Source of the DNA: Agromyces rhizosphaerae
GTDB lineage: Bacteria > Actinomycetota > Actinomycetes > Actinomycetales > Microbacteriaceae
Assembly (NCBI RefSeq): GCF_027925245.1
Contig: NZ_BSDP01000001.1
Location: forward strand, 1,054,001-1,118,000
Direction of reading: 5' to 3'
DNA: 64,000 nt
Shown: positions 8,130-15,747 of the stretch, piece by piece
How the letters are laid out: the number at the start of each line of letters is the position of its first letter
Position numbering within the stretch: the first letter of the stretch is position 1
The notes under the pieces: model-generated
Told to the model about the DNA's origin: nothing
Databases searched by the model: none
Seen by the model: only the letters and a program-made list of their open reading frames with translations
Made by a program: the position numbers and the translations under genes

Positions 8130-8456
8130 GTGATCACCCTGTCCTGGCTCCTGCTCATCGCGCTCGTCGGCGGCGTGCTCGCCCTCATCGACGGCATCTG
8201 GCGCGTCCGTGCACGCGGCTCGGCCATCATCGGCATCATCGAGATCGTCGTCGCGGCGCTGTTCGTGCTGTCGCTGTTCATCACGGGCATCCCGTTCGGC
8301 TCGCTCGTGCTCGGCATCGCGCTGCTCGTCGTGCTCGTCGTCGCCCTCGTCACGCGGGGCCGCCTCGGCATGACGCTCACCATCATCGCCCTCGCGCTCA
8401 TCGCGCTCTGGCTCGTGCTCGAGCAGGGCTGGCTGGTCATCCCCGGGCTGAACTAG
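8130..8456 (+). CDS. Small hypothetical membrane protein (four helices)
   Basis: The 108-residue protein is almost entirely hydrophobic. Four membrane segments can be read at about residues 4-20, 31-52, 56-76 and 82-100, separated by short charged loops (RVRARG, TRGRLG). Similar small four-helix proteins are common and unnamed in Microbacteriaceae. GTG 8130 is preceded by AAAGGA with six bases of spacing. It is monocistronic, bounded by a strong hairpin on each side (7940-7977 and 8475-8513). No function can be assigned. Confidence 0.8.
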   Translation: MITLSWLLLIALVGGVLALIDGIWRVRARGSAIIGIIEIVVAALFVLSLFITGIPFGSLVLGIALLVVLVVALVTRGRLGMTLTIIALALIALWLVLEQGWLVIPGLN

Positions 8457-8474
8457 CAGCCCGCACCCACGAAC

Positions 8475-8513
8475 GACGAAGCGCCGGGCGACATGGTCGC
8501 CCGGCGCTTCGTC
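8475..8513. terminator. Perfect 18-bp hairpin, bidirectional terminator
   Basis: Eighteen-base arms (8475-8492 and 8496-8513) are exactly complementary around the loop ATG (8493-8495). It lies between the convergent small membrane protein gene and the Tat-secreted protein gene and can serve both. Confidence 0.85.
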
Positions 8514-8532
8514 CGCGTGTGGAGCCCTCGGA

Positions 8533-9372
8533 TCAGGTGTCCTCGGTGCCGTCGCACGGCACGAACTTCGGCGTGCCGGAGCTGACCTGGTGACGCGGCT
8601 CCGACGTCGGCGCGCTGCGCAGTGACGTGCCCTGGAGGGTCTGCGGAGCCAGGTTCGCCTCCTCAGGGCAGTTCTCGAAGCTGAGGTCACCGAGACCGAT
8701 GTGCTGGTTGCCGGAGTTGCCGGTGATGCCGGCCTGATAGTGGATGACGACCTGCGAGACCGGCCCCGAGAGCGGATACGTGATGCGCACGTCGCCCAGG
8801 CCGCTGGAGATCGGGTTGTCGCCCTCGCCGATCGGCCGGAACGGGTCACCGGCGGTGCCCGTGCCCTGGACGTTGGCGCCGAGCGTCGGGGTGTAGCCCG
8901 CCGGCGTCACGCTGACCGAGTCGTACCACGCGCCGGCAACCCAGTCGATGTCGTGCAGCGTGAAGGACAGCCCCACGACCGGCACGCTGAGGGTGATCGT
9001 CAGCTCCACCCAGTCGCCTGCGTCGAGTTGCGAGACCATCTCGATCTCGATGTAGTTCCACGGCGGAACGGTGCTCGTCGCGGCGACCTGCCCGGTACTG
9101 CCTGGCGTGCTGTCGCCGCCCTGGCCGCTGGACGCGTAGGAGAGCGACGCCATGACGGTCGACGGGAAGAACGAGATGCTGGACGGCGAGGTGCCCGGCT
9201 CCAGTCCGTCGAGGAAGGTCGCCGGAATGCAGGGGTCGTTGGGCGTCGACGCGGCGTACGCGGGCACCGACGCGGCGACGGCGACGGCCGGCACCGACCA
9301 CGCTGCGGCCTTGACGACGCTGCGGCGGTCCATGCCGCGGCCGCTCTGCGGGATGGGGTCTTCGGTGGCCAA
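8533..9372 (-). CDS. Tat-exported hypothetical protein, probable beta-sandwich
   Basis: The 279-residue protein starts ATEDPIPQSGRG after a TTG start and then shows MDRRSVVKAAAWSVPAVAVAASVPAYAAS. This is a twin-arginine signal with a hydrophobic stretch and an AYA-A cleavage site near residue 40. The mature part is rich in Ser, Thr, Gly and Val and looks like an all-beta secreted domain with two cysteines; no LPxTG or membrane anchor is seen. TTG 9372 was chosen for the GAGGAG nine bases upstream; the internal ATG at 9333 lacks a ribosome site. The protein is probably released or wall-associated. Function unknown. Confidence 0.75.
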   Translation of the reverse strand: MATEDPIPQSGRGMDRRSVVKAAAWSVPAVAVAASVPAYAASTPNDPCIPATFLDGLEPGTSPSSISFFPSTVMASLSYASSGQGGDSTPGSTGQVAATSTVPPWNYIEIEMVSQLDAGDWVELTITLSVPVVGLSFTLHDIDWVAGAWYDSVSVTPAGYTPTLGANVQGTGTAGDPFRPIGEGDNPISSGLGDVRITYPLSGPVSQVVIHYQAGITGNSGNQHIGLGDLSFENCPEEANLAPQTLQGTSLRSAPTSEPRHQVSSGTPKFVPCDGTEDT

Positions 9373-9506
9373 GGTGATGCTCCTCGATCGTGGTGGTGGT
9401 GTGCGACTCACCGCCGAACCGCCAGTCCCGAAGCGCACCGGGTCCCCGACGCAGGCGTGTGGAGAGTCCGAGCGCAAGCATATATCCGGATGATTCCGTC
9501 CATGTA

Positions 9507-9522
9507 CCCCCCCTATTGGGGG
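9507..9522. promoter_or_regulatory. C-run/G-run palindrome in an AT-rich upstream region
   Basis: The 186-bp region 9373-9558 carries no gene. It holds seven Cs, TATT and five Gs (arms CCCCC and GGGGG). This sits about 135 bases upstream of the Tat-protein start, next to the AT-rich stretch 9478-9497 with TATATCC, a possible -10 on the minus strand. A similar G5/C5 palindrome occurs at 21638-21650. It could be an operator or the end of the gcdH-caiB transcript. Confidence 0.35.
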
Positions 9523-9558
9523 ACGTGATCGTCCGCTTCATGCGTTCGCATGGAGCAC

Positions 9559-10767
9559 TCAGAACGCAGGCGATCCCGTCAGCGCCCGCCCCAGCACGAG
9601 CTGGTGGATCTCGTCGGTGCCCTCGTAGGTGCGCACCGACTCGAGGTTCGCGAGGTGGCGCATGACCGGGAACTCGTCGGTCACGCCGTCGCCGCCCAGG
9701 ATCGTGCGGGCCTGCGAGGCGATGCCGATCGCCTCGCGCACGGCGTTCAGCTTGCCGACCGAGACCTGCTCGGGCGTCAGCGCCCCGCGCTCCTTCGCCC
9801 GGCCGAGGTGGAGGGCCAGCAGCATCCCCTTCTCGTACTCCACGAGCATGTCGGCGAGCTTCGCCTGGGTGAGCTGCATGGCCCCGATCGGCCGGCCGAA
9901 CACCTCGCGCGAGCGCGACCGGGCGACCGCCGCGTCGAGGCACGCGCGGGCCGCGCCCATCGCACCCCAGGTGATGCCGTAGCGCGCCTCGCCGAGGCAC
10001 GTGAACGGGGCCGAGAGCCCGCGTGCGCCCGGCAGCACGGCGTCGGCCGGCAGGCGCACGCCGTCGAGCGCGACGTCGCACTGGATGCTCGTGCGCATCG
10101 AGCGCTTGCCCGCGATCGGCGTCGCGGCGAACCCCGCAGCGTCGGTCGGCACCACGAATCCGCGCACGCGACCACCGGCGGCGGCCCCGTCGGCATCGCC
10201 GAGCGCCTCCTCGCCCGCAGCGTCGGTGCGCGCCCAGACCACGGCGACGGATGCCTCGCTGGCCAGCCCGATCCAGCGCTTCGCCCCGTCGAGCACCCAC
10301 TCGCCGCCGTCGAACCGGGCCCTGGTCGTCATCGCCGCCGGGTCGCTGCCGCCCGCGGGCTCGGTGAGCGCGAAGCATCCGATCGCCTCGCCCGTCGCCA
10401 TGCGCGGCAGCCACGCCTCGCGCTGCGCCTCGCTGCCGTACTTCGCGATCGCGGTCATCGCGAGCGAGCCCTGCACCGACACGAGCGTGCGCCAGCCCGA
10501 GTCGACGTACTCGAGCTCGTGGCACGCGAGGCCGTACGCGACGGGACCGGCGCCGGCGCAGCCGTACCCGGAGAGGTGCATGCCGAGAAAGCCCGCGGCC
10601 CCGAGTTCGGGCACCAGTTCGCCGCGGAAGTACCCCGCGTCGAAGTCCGCCTCGACGACGGGCGCGAGCCGGGTGCGGGCGAACTCGCGCGCACGGTCGC
10701 GCCAACCGCGCTCCTCGTCGGTGAGCAGCGCGTCGAGGTCGAAGACGGCGTCGACGGGATCGGTCAT
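9559..10767 (-). CDS. gcdH: Acyl-CoA dehydrogenase, glutaryl-CoA dehydrogenase type
   Basis: The 402-residue flavoprotein matches glutaryl-CoA dehydrogenase. It has ECFALTEP-like CFALTEPAGGSDP (131-143), the substrate-carboxylate Arg93 in SGWRTLVSVQGSL, FGRPIGAMQLTQAKLADM, and the catalytic base Glu382 in TYEGTDEIHQLVLGRALTG. The enzyme oxidatively decarboxylates glutaryl-CoA to crotonyl-CoA. Its ATG overlaps the stop of the CoA-transferase gene by four bases, so the two are co-translated. Together they form a glutarate activation and oxidation pair; another short-chain acyl-CoA cannot be excluded. Confidence 0.87.
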   Translation of the reverse strand: MTDPVDAVFDLDALLTDEERGWRDRAREFARTRLAPVVEADFDAGYFRGELVPELGAAGFLGMHLSGYGCAGAGPVAYGLACHELEYVDSGWRTLVSVQGSLAMTAIAKYGSEAQREAWLPRMATGEAIGCFALTEPAGGSDPAAMTTRARFDGGEWVLDGAKRWIGLASEASVAVVWARTDAAGEEALGDADGAAAGGRVRGFVVPTDAAGFAATPIAGKRSMRTSIQCDVALDGVRLPADAVLPGARGLSAPFTCLGEARYGITWGAMGAARACLDAAVARSRSREVFGRPIGAMQLTQAKLADMLVEYEKGMLLALHLGRAKERGALTPEQVSVGKLNAVREAIGIASQARTILGGDGVTDEFPVMRHLANLESVRTYEGTDEIHQLVLGRALTGSPAF

Positions 10768-11945
10768 GATGTGGGTCCTTCCGGGTCGGTGGGGCGGTCG
10801 AGCCAGGCGGCGTCGGCGTGCTCGCCGAGGCGCGGGGGCGGCAGTCGGTAGTCGGCTCCGCCGCGGTCGAGGCGGATCGGGTTCGCGACCGAACGACTCG
10901 GCGGCAGCCCGTCGCCGCCCCCGAGCTCGACGACCGACGGCAGCCCCAGCCGCTCGGCCAGCGCGAACGCCTCGGCGATGTCGTGCACGGGCCCGGCGGG
11001 CACGCCCGCGTCGGTGAGCACGTCGGTCCAGTGCGCGGCGGATGCGGCGGCCAGGCGCTCCTCGAGCGCGGCCGTCAGCGCGTCGCGATGCGCGACCCGG
11101 TCCGGGTTCGCAGCGAAGCGCGGGTCGTCGGCGAGCCCGGGTGCGCCGATGAGCCGCGCGAGGGTGCGGAACTGGCGATCGGTGCCGACCGCGAGCACGA
11201 GCGGCCGGTCGGCGGTGCGGAACAGGGCGTACGGCGCGATGCTCGGGTGGGCGTTGCCGGTGCGCGCGGGAGGCGTGCCGGTCGCGAGCGTGCCCGCGGC
11301 CTGGTTGGTGAGCGCAGAGAGCAGCCCGGTCAGCAGGTCGACCTCGACGTGCCGTCCGAGCCCGTCGCCGTCAAGGTCGTCGCGGGCGCGCAGCGCGAGC
11401 AGGATGCCCGTGACCGCGTTCATTCCGGCGAGCACGTCGACCAGGGCGACGCCCGCCTTCGCGGGCTCGCCGTCGGCGGGCCCGGTGACGCTCATGAGCC
11501 CGCCCATCGCCTGCGCGAGCAGGTCGTACCCGGGCAGCGCGGCGCCGGCCCCGCTGCCGAAGCCCGTGATCGAGCAGGTGACGAGCCGCGGGTTCGCCGC
11601 ACGCAGCGCGTCGACGCCGAGCCCGAACGACGCCATCGCGCCGGGCCGCAGGTTCTCGACCACGACGTCGGCGGTCGTCGCGAGCTCCCACGCCCGCGCC
11701 CGGCCCTGCGGCGTGGCGAGGTCGCACACGACCGAGCGCTTGTTGCGGTTCACGGCGGCGAAGTAGGTGGCGTCGCCGCGCGCGTCGACGGGCGGCGACC
11801 ACTGCCGGGTGCCGTCACCCTCGGGCGACTCGACCTTCACCACGTCGGCACCGAAGTCCGCGAGCAGCATGGTCGCGTACGGCCCCGCGAGGACGCGCGA
11901 GAAGTCGGCGACGCGGATGCCTCGCAGCGGCGCGCGGTCGGTCAT
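10764..11945 (-). CDS. Class III CoA-transferase (CaiB/BaiF), probable glutarate CoA-transferase
   Basis: The 393-residue protein has the family III CoA-transferase pattern: LRGIRVADFSRVLAGPYATMLLADFGADVVKVE at the N-terminus, NRNKRSVVCDL, ENLRPGAM, and the catalytic aspartate Asp141 in LPGYDLLAQAMGGLM. The neighbour gcdH suggests it loads CoA onto glutarate, like the succinyl-CoA:glutarate CoA-transferase SUGCT. The start is leaderless in appearance: TAGTCT, six bases, then ATG on the minus strand. It is divergent from the semialdehyde dehydrogenase gene. Confidence 0.87.
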   Translation of the reverse strand: MTDRAPLRGIRVADFSRVLAGPYATMLLADFGADVVKVESPEGDGTRQWSPPVDARGDATYFAAVNRNKRSVVCDLATPQGRARAWELATTADVVVENLRPGAMASFGLGVDALRAANPRLVTCSITGFGSGAGAALPGYDLLAQAMGGLMSVTGPADGEPAKAGVALVDVLAGMNAVTGILLALRARDDLDGDGLGRHVEVDLLTGLLSALTNQAAGTLATGTPPARTGNAHPSIAPYALFRTADRPLVLAVGTDRQFRTLARLIGAPGLADDPRFAANPDRVAHRDALTAALEERLAAASAAHWTDVLTDAGVPAGPVHDIAEAFALAERLGLPSVVELGGGDGLPPSRSVANPIRLDRGGADYRLPPPRLGEHADAAWLDRPTDPEGPTS

Positions 11946-11951
11946 GACCGC

Positions 11952-12054
11952 AGACTATCCGGCGGACCGGAGCCGCCCGCTGTACAGGTTGTACGGTCGG
12001 CCGCGAGAATCCGCCAACACGTCGTGCCGGGGCATCCGCTCGCCGACCTAGGCT
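11952..12054. promoter_or_regulatory. Divergent leaderless promoters of caiB-gcdH and gabD with a GTAC-type site
   Basis: On the minus strand TAGTCT (11957-11952) is followed by six bases and the caiB ATG. On the plus strand TAGGCT (12049-12054) is followed by six bases and the gabD ATG. Both mRNAs would thus start at or next to the initiator codon. Between them lies TGTACAGGTTGTACGG (11981-11996). Its GGTTGTAC core recurs upstream of the second gab locus at 44407-44414. Confidence 0.55.
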
Positions 12055-12060
12055 GTTCGC

Positions 12061-13425
12061 ATGAGCGAGTATGCAGTCGTCAACCCCGCGACCGGCGAGA
12101 CCGTCGCGACCTACCCCACGATCACGGACGCGGAGCTCGCGGCCGCGATCGACCGCGCCCAGGCCGCCTTCACGGGCTGGTCGCGCGAGACGCCGCTCGC
12201 CGACCGCGCAGCCCTCGTGCGCCGCGTCGCCGAGCTGCACACCGAGCGTCGCGACGAGCTCGCCGCGATCATCGTGCGCGAGATGGGCAAGCCCCTCGAG
12301 CATGCCCTCGGCGAGGTCGACTTCGCGGCCGAGATCTACGCGTACTACGCCGATCACGCCGAGGAGTTCACGAAGGACGAGCCGATCGACCTGCTCGCCG
12401 GCGAGGGCACGGCCGTCGTGCGCCGCAGCCCGCTCGGCGTGCTGCTCGGCATCATGCCGTGGAACTTCCCGTACTACCAGGTGGCCCGGTTCGCCGGCCC
12501 GAACCTCGTGGTCGGCAACACCATCATCCTGAAGCACGCCCCGCAGTGCCCGGAGTCGGCCGCCGCGATCGAGCAGATCATGCGCGACGCCGGCTTCCCC
12601 GACGGCGCCTACGTCAATGTCTACGCGACCAACGCGCAGGTCGAGACGGTCATCGCCGACCCGCGGGTGCAGGGCGTGTCGCTCACCGGCTCCGAGCGCG
12701 CAGGCGCCGCGGTCGCCGAGATCGCCGGCCGCAACCTGAAGAAGGTCGTGCTCGAGCTCGGCGGGTCCGACCCGTTCATCCTGCTCTCGACCGATGACCT
12801 CGACGCCACCGTGCAGGCCGCCGCCGATGCGCGCCTCGACAACTCGGGCCAGTCGTGCAACGCCGCCAAGCGGTTCATCGTGCTCGACGAGCACTACGAC
12901 GCGTTCGTCGAGAAGTTCACCGCGGCCATCACCGCCGTCGAGGCGGTCGACCCCAACGCGCCCGACGCGGCCGTCGGCCCGCTCTCGTCGCAGACCGCGG
13001 CCGACCGCCTGCAGGAGCAGCTCGACCGCGCGGTCGCGCAGGGCGCGACCCTCACCGGCGGCACCCGCTCGGGCGCGTTCGTGCAGCCGGGCGTGCTCAC
13101 CGACGTGCCGGCCGGCGCCGACGCCCGCCACGAGGAGTTCTTCGGGCCGATCGCCCAGGTCTACCGCGCCGCCGACGAGGCGGAGGCCGTGGCGATCGCG
13201 AACGACACCCCGTACGGCCTCGGCTCCTACGTCTACTCGACCGACCCCGAGCAGGCCGCCCGCGTGGCGGACCGCATCGAGGCAGGCATGGTCTTCGTGA
13301 ACCTCGTGCTCGCCGACGGCGCGGAGCTGCCGTTCGGCGGCATCAAGCGCTCGGGCTCGGGCCGCGAGCTCGGCCGCTTCGCCGCCGAGGAGTTCGTCAA
13401 CAAGAAGCTCATCCGCGTCGGCTGA
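12061..13425 (+). CDS. gabD: NAD(P)-dependent succinate-/glutarate-semialdehyde dehydrogenase
   Basis: The 454-residue aldehyde dehydrogenase has the GabD/SSADH pattern: IMPWNFPYYQVARF, the general base Glu232 in LELGGSDPF, nucleophile Cys266 in NSGQSCNAAKRF, and PFGGIKRSGSGRELGRF near the end. It oxidises succinate semialdehyde; the close homologue DavD oxidises glutarate semialdehyde. The divergent glutaryl-CoA genes favour a glutarate-semialdehyde role here. Start ATG 12061 has no Shine-Dalgarno but a well placed TAGGCT, so a leaderless mRNA is likely. It ends at a bidirectional terminator shared with gntR. Confidence 0.87.
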   Translation: MSEYAVVNPATGETVATYPTITDAELAAAIDRAQAAFTGWSRETPLADRAALVRRVAELHTERRDELAAIIVREMGKPLEHALGEVDFAAEIYAYYADHAEEFTKDEPIDLLAGEGTAVVRRSPLGVLLGIMPWNFPYYQVARFAGPNLVVGNTIILKHAPQCPESAAAIEQIMRDAGFPDGAYVNVYATNAQVETVIADPRVQGVSLTGSERAGAAVAEIAGRNLKKVVLELGGSDPFILLSTDDLDATVQAAADARLDNSGQSCNAAKRFIVLDEHYDAFVEKFTAAITAVEAVDPNAPDAAVGPLSSQTAADRLQEQLDRAVAQGATLTGGTRSGAFVQPGVLTDVPAGADARHEEFFGPIAQVYRAADEAEAVAIANDTPYGLGSYVYSTDPEQAARVADRIEAGMVFVNLVLADGAELPFGGIKRSGSGRELGRFAAEEFVNKKLIRVG

Positions 13426-13444
13426 GCCGCGCGTGAGGTGACGG

Positions 13445-13473
13445 GCGGGCGGATGCCACGGGCATCCGCCCGC
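13445..13473. terminator. Bidirectional hairpin between gabD and gntR
   Basis: Perfect 13-bp arms GCGGGCGGATGCC (13445-13457) and GGCATCCGCCCGC (13461-13473) enclose the loop ACG. The hairpin abuts the gntR stop codon. Each arm contains the heptamer GGATGCC that is over-represented in this genome. Confidence 0.75.
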
Positions 13474-14139
13474 TCAGTCACCCACGAGCTCGCGCATGAT
13501 CTCGAGCGTGCGCTCCAGGTGCTCGCGCACGCGCTCCCGGGCCGCATCCGCGTCCCCCGCCCGCAGCGCGGCGATGATCTCCCGGTGCTGGCCGTTCACC
13601 ACCTGGTCGTCCGACGGCGGCTGCATCGCGCCGATGCTGAAGTTCCAGTAGCTGATGTTCGTGCGGCGCGAGAACTCGTCGAGCAGGAAGTTGCCCGACG
13701 CGTGCGTGATCTTCGTGTGGAACTCGCGGTTCAGCACGTTGAGGGCGGGCCGGTCGGCACCCGATGACTCCATCTGCTCGGCGAGCCGCTCGAGCTCGAC
13801 GAGTTCCTCCTCGGTAATGCGCGCCGCGGCGAGCGCGGCCGCCTCGGTCTCGATGATCTCGCGCGCCTCGATGATGCGCAGCACCTCCTGCGGGGTGTGG
13901 TCGCGCACCACCCAGCCGCGGTCGCGCACGACCAGGCCGTCCTGGGTGAGGGCGAGCAGCGCCTCCCGCACGGGGCTCCGGCTGACGCCGAGTGCCTCGG
14001 CGAGGTCCTCCTCGATCAGCCGCATGTTCGGACGGATCTCGCCCGAGAGGATCGCGTCGCGCAGGCGCTCGTAGACCGACTCCGACGCCACGACCGACGC
14101 GCGGCGGCGGTGCGAGCGCGTCGTCAGGTAGTCGGTCAT
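13474..14139 (-). CDS. GntR-family transcriptional regulator, FCD/FadR subfamily
   Basis: The 221-residue protein has an N-terminal winged helix (VYERLRDAILSGEIRPNMRLIEEDLAEALGVSRSPVREALLAL, about residues 23-65). An all-helical FCD effector domain follows, with metal-site residues in NREFHTKITHASGN and GQHREIIAALRAGD. FCD regulators sense carboxylic acids or amino acids. ATG 14139 was chosen because GAGGA lies about seven bases upstream and the HTH begins soon after. It lies between gabD and the divergent Liv-type transporter and probably binds the TTGTATACAA palindrome at 14299-14312. Confidence 0.88.
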   Translation of the reverse strand: MTDYLTTRSHRRRASVVASESVYERLRDAILSGEIRPNMRLIEEDLAEALGVSRSPVREALLALTQDGLVVRDRGWVVRDHTPQEVLRIIEAREIIETEAAALAAARITEEELVELERLAEQMESSGADRPALNVLNREFHTKITHASGNFLLDEFSRRTNISYWNFSIGAMQPPSDDQVVNGQHREIIAALRAGDADAARERVREHLERTLEIMRELVGD

Positions 14140-14296
14140 CGGTGTCCTCGCGAGGGTCGGACGACCGCGGGAAGCGGCCGAATCCGGCTCAGCGTACAAC
14201 GATTCGACGCGGCTGCGACGGAAATCCACGGCGGCCACCTCCGGATGCCGATCTGTACCCAGTTCCGTACTCCTGTAATCAAACAGAAACACATAC

Positions 14297-14330
14297 TTGC
14301 TTGTATACAAGCTCGGCTACAAACTAGCAT
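14297..14330 (+). promoter_or_regulatory. GntR-type operator overlapping the liv operon promoter
   Basis: GCTTGTATACAAGC (14299-14312) is a perfect 14-bp palindrome. It matches the usual TNGTNNNACNA pattern of FadR-type GntR regulators. TTGTAT (14301-14306) and TAGCAT (14325-14330) with an 18-base spacer form a possible -35/-10 pair, so the operator would cover the -35 box. The surrounding 14140-14392 contains no gene and is the most AT-rich part of this neighbourhood. Confidence 0.65.
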
Positions 14331-14392
14331 CCAATCACCCGACGCTCCCCGGCGCCGGTTCCGCACGATCACACAGCGAAGGAATCCCCCAG

Positions 14393-15637
14393 ATGCACCT
14401 CGAACCGACCACACGCACCCGTCGCGGCACGCGGGCGCTGGCCGCCGCCGCATCCGCCGCGGCGCTCGCGCTCACCGTGACCGCCTGCTCGACCGGCGGC
14501 TCCGAGCCCACCTCCGACGAGCCGCTGACCATCGTCGGCTTCCTCCCCCAGACCGGCGCGCAGGCCTCGGCCGTGCAGCCGCTGCTCGCCGGCGTGCAGC
14601 TCGCGATCGACGACATCAACGCAGCCGGCGGCGTGTTCGGCCAGGACGTCGTCTACGAGGCGCAGGACTCGACCTCCGACAACGACACGGCGGCCGCGGC
14701 GGCCGAGACGGTGCTCAACTCCGACGCGTCGATCGTCATCGGAACCTACGGCTCGGGCATGGCCGCGGCCGTGGCCCCGACCATCACCGAGGCGGGCATC
14801 GTGCAGGTCTCGGGCTCGAACACGTCCTCGGCGCTCACCGGCATCAGCCCGCTCTACTTCCGCACCGCTCCGACCGACGCGCTCGAGTCGGCCCGCATCG
14901 CCGACCTCGTCGCGGGCGACGGCCACACCACCGTGGGCATCATCTGGCAGAACGACGCCTGGGGCGCCGCCTTCGAGGAGGGCATGGTGTCGAACTTCGA
15001 GGCGGCCGGCCTCGAGGTGCTCGCGAACGAGTCGTTCAACACCGAGGAGACCGACTACTCCGCCCAGGTCAACGCGGTCGTCGCCGCCGAGCCCGACGCG
15101 GTCGTGTTCCTCTCGTACGCGGTCTACAGCGGCGCGATGGTCGAGCAGCTCGTCGGCACCAACGGCTTCCCGTCGGCGAACGTCTACTTCTCGAGCTCGA
15201 CGCTCGGCGACTACACCGACTCGGTGAGCGACCTGTCGTTCCTCGAGGGCGTGCAGGCCTTCCAGCCCGGCGCCGACGTCGACACCCAGGCCGAGTACGA
15301 GGCGCGCCTGCTCGAGATCGACCCCGAGCTCACGGCGTTCGCCTACTCGGCCTCGACCTACGACGCCACGATCGTCGCCGCCCTCGCCGCACAGGTCGCG
15401 GGCTCGACCGATGGCGAGGCGATCGCCGCCGCCATGCCCGAGGTGTCGGGCAGCACCGGTGACGGCGAGACCTGCACCACCTACGCCGACTGCCTCGCGA
15501 TCCTCGAGGACGGCGGATCGATCGACTACGACGGCCTGACCGGCTCGATCGAGTTCGACGACAACAACGACGTCGGCGCGACGAACTACCTGCACTTCGT
15601 CTACGCCGCCGACGGCACGTTCGCGGTCGTGGAGTAG
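14393..15637 (+). CDS. Liv-type ABC transporter substrate-binding lipoprotein
   Basis: The 414-residue protein has a lipoprotein signal with lipobox TVTAC (Cys32). A periplasmic-binding-protein type 1 fold of the LivJ/LivK type follows (TIVGFLPQTGAQASAVQPLLAGVQLAIDDIN, then VVIGTYGSG-like region, then VGIIWQNDAWG). Such proteins bind branched-chain amino acids, amides, urea or small carboxylates. The operon context of GntR, gabD and glutaryl-CoA genes points to an amino- or dicarboxylic acid rather than necessarily leucine. AAGGA precedes ATG 14393 by about ten bases. A hairpin after the gene probably lets it be made in excess over the permeases. Confidence 0.88.
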   Translation: MHLEPTTRTRRGTRALAAAASAAALALTVTACSTGGSEPTSDEPLTIVGFLPQTGAQASAVQPLLAGVQLAIDDINAAGGVFGQDVVYEAQDSTSDNDTAAAAAETVLNSDASIVIGTYGSGMAAAVAPTITEAGIVQVSGSNTSSALTGISPLYFRTAPTDALESARIADLVAGDGHTTVGIIWQNDAWGAAFEEGMVSNFEAAGLEVLANESFNTEETDYSAQVNAVVAAEPDAVVFLSYAVYSGAMVEQLVGTNGFPSANVYFSSSTLGDYTDSVSDLSFLEGVQAFQPGADVDTQAEYEARLLEIDPELTAFAYSASTYDATIVAALAAQVAGSTDGEAIAAAMPEVSGSTGDGETCTTYADCLAILEDGGSIDYDGLTGSIEFDDNNDVGATNYLHFVYAADGTFAVVE

Positions 15638-15647
15638 CCCCCACACC

Positions 15648-15689
15648 ACCGCCGGGCGGGGCGAGACCCCCTGTCCCCCGCCCGGCGGT
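15648..15689 (+). terminator. Partial terminator (attenuating hairpin) inside the liv operon
   Basis: Fourteen-base arms (15648-15661 and 15676-15689) rich in G and C enclose a 14-base loop between the binding-protein gene and the first permease. This is a usual place for a hairpin that raises the ratio of binding protein to membrane parts. Confidence 0.6.
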
Positions 15690-15747
15690 CCCTCCACGTT
15701 CCATCCCCGCCGGCGCCACGCGCCGGCCGCTCCAGAGGTCCCACCCC

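Noticed and set aside
13897..15462. Long plus-strand frame over gntR and the Liv binding protein
   Set aside because: It is out of frame with the recognised binding protein and antisense to gntR, with Arg-rich shadow composition.
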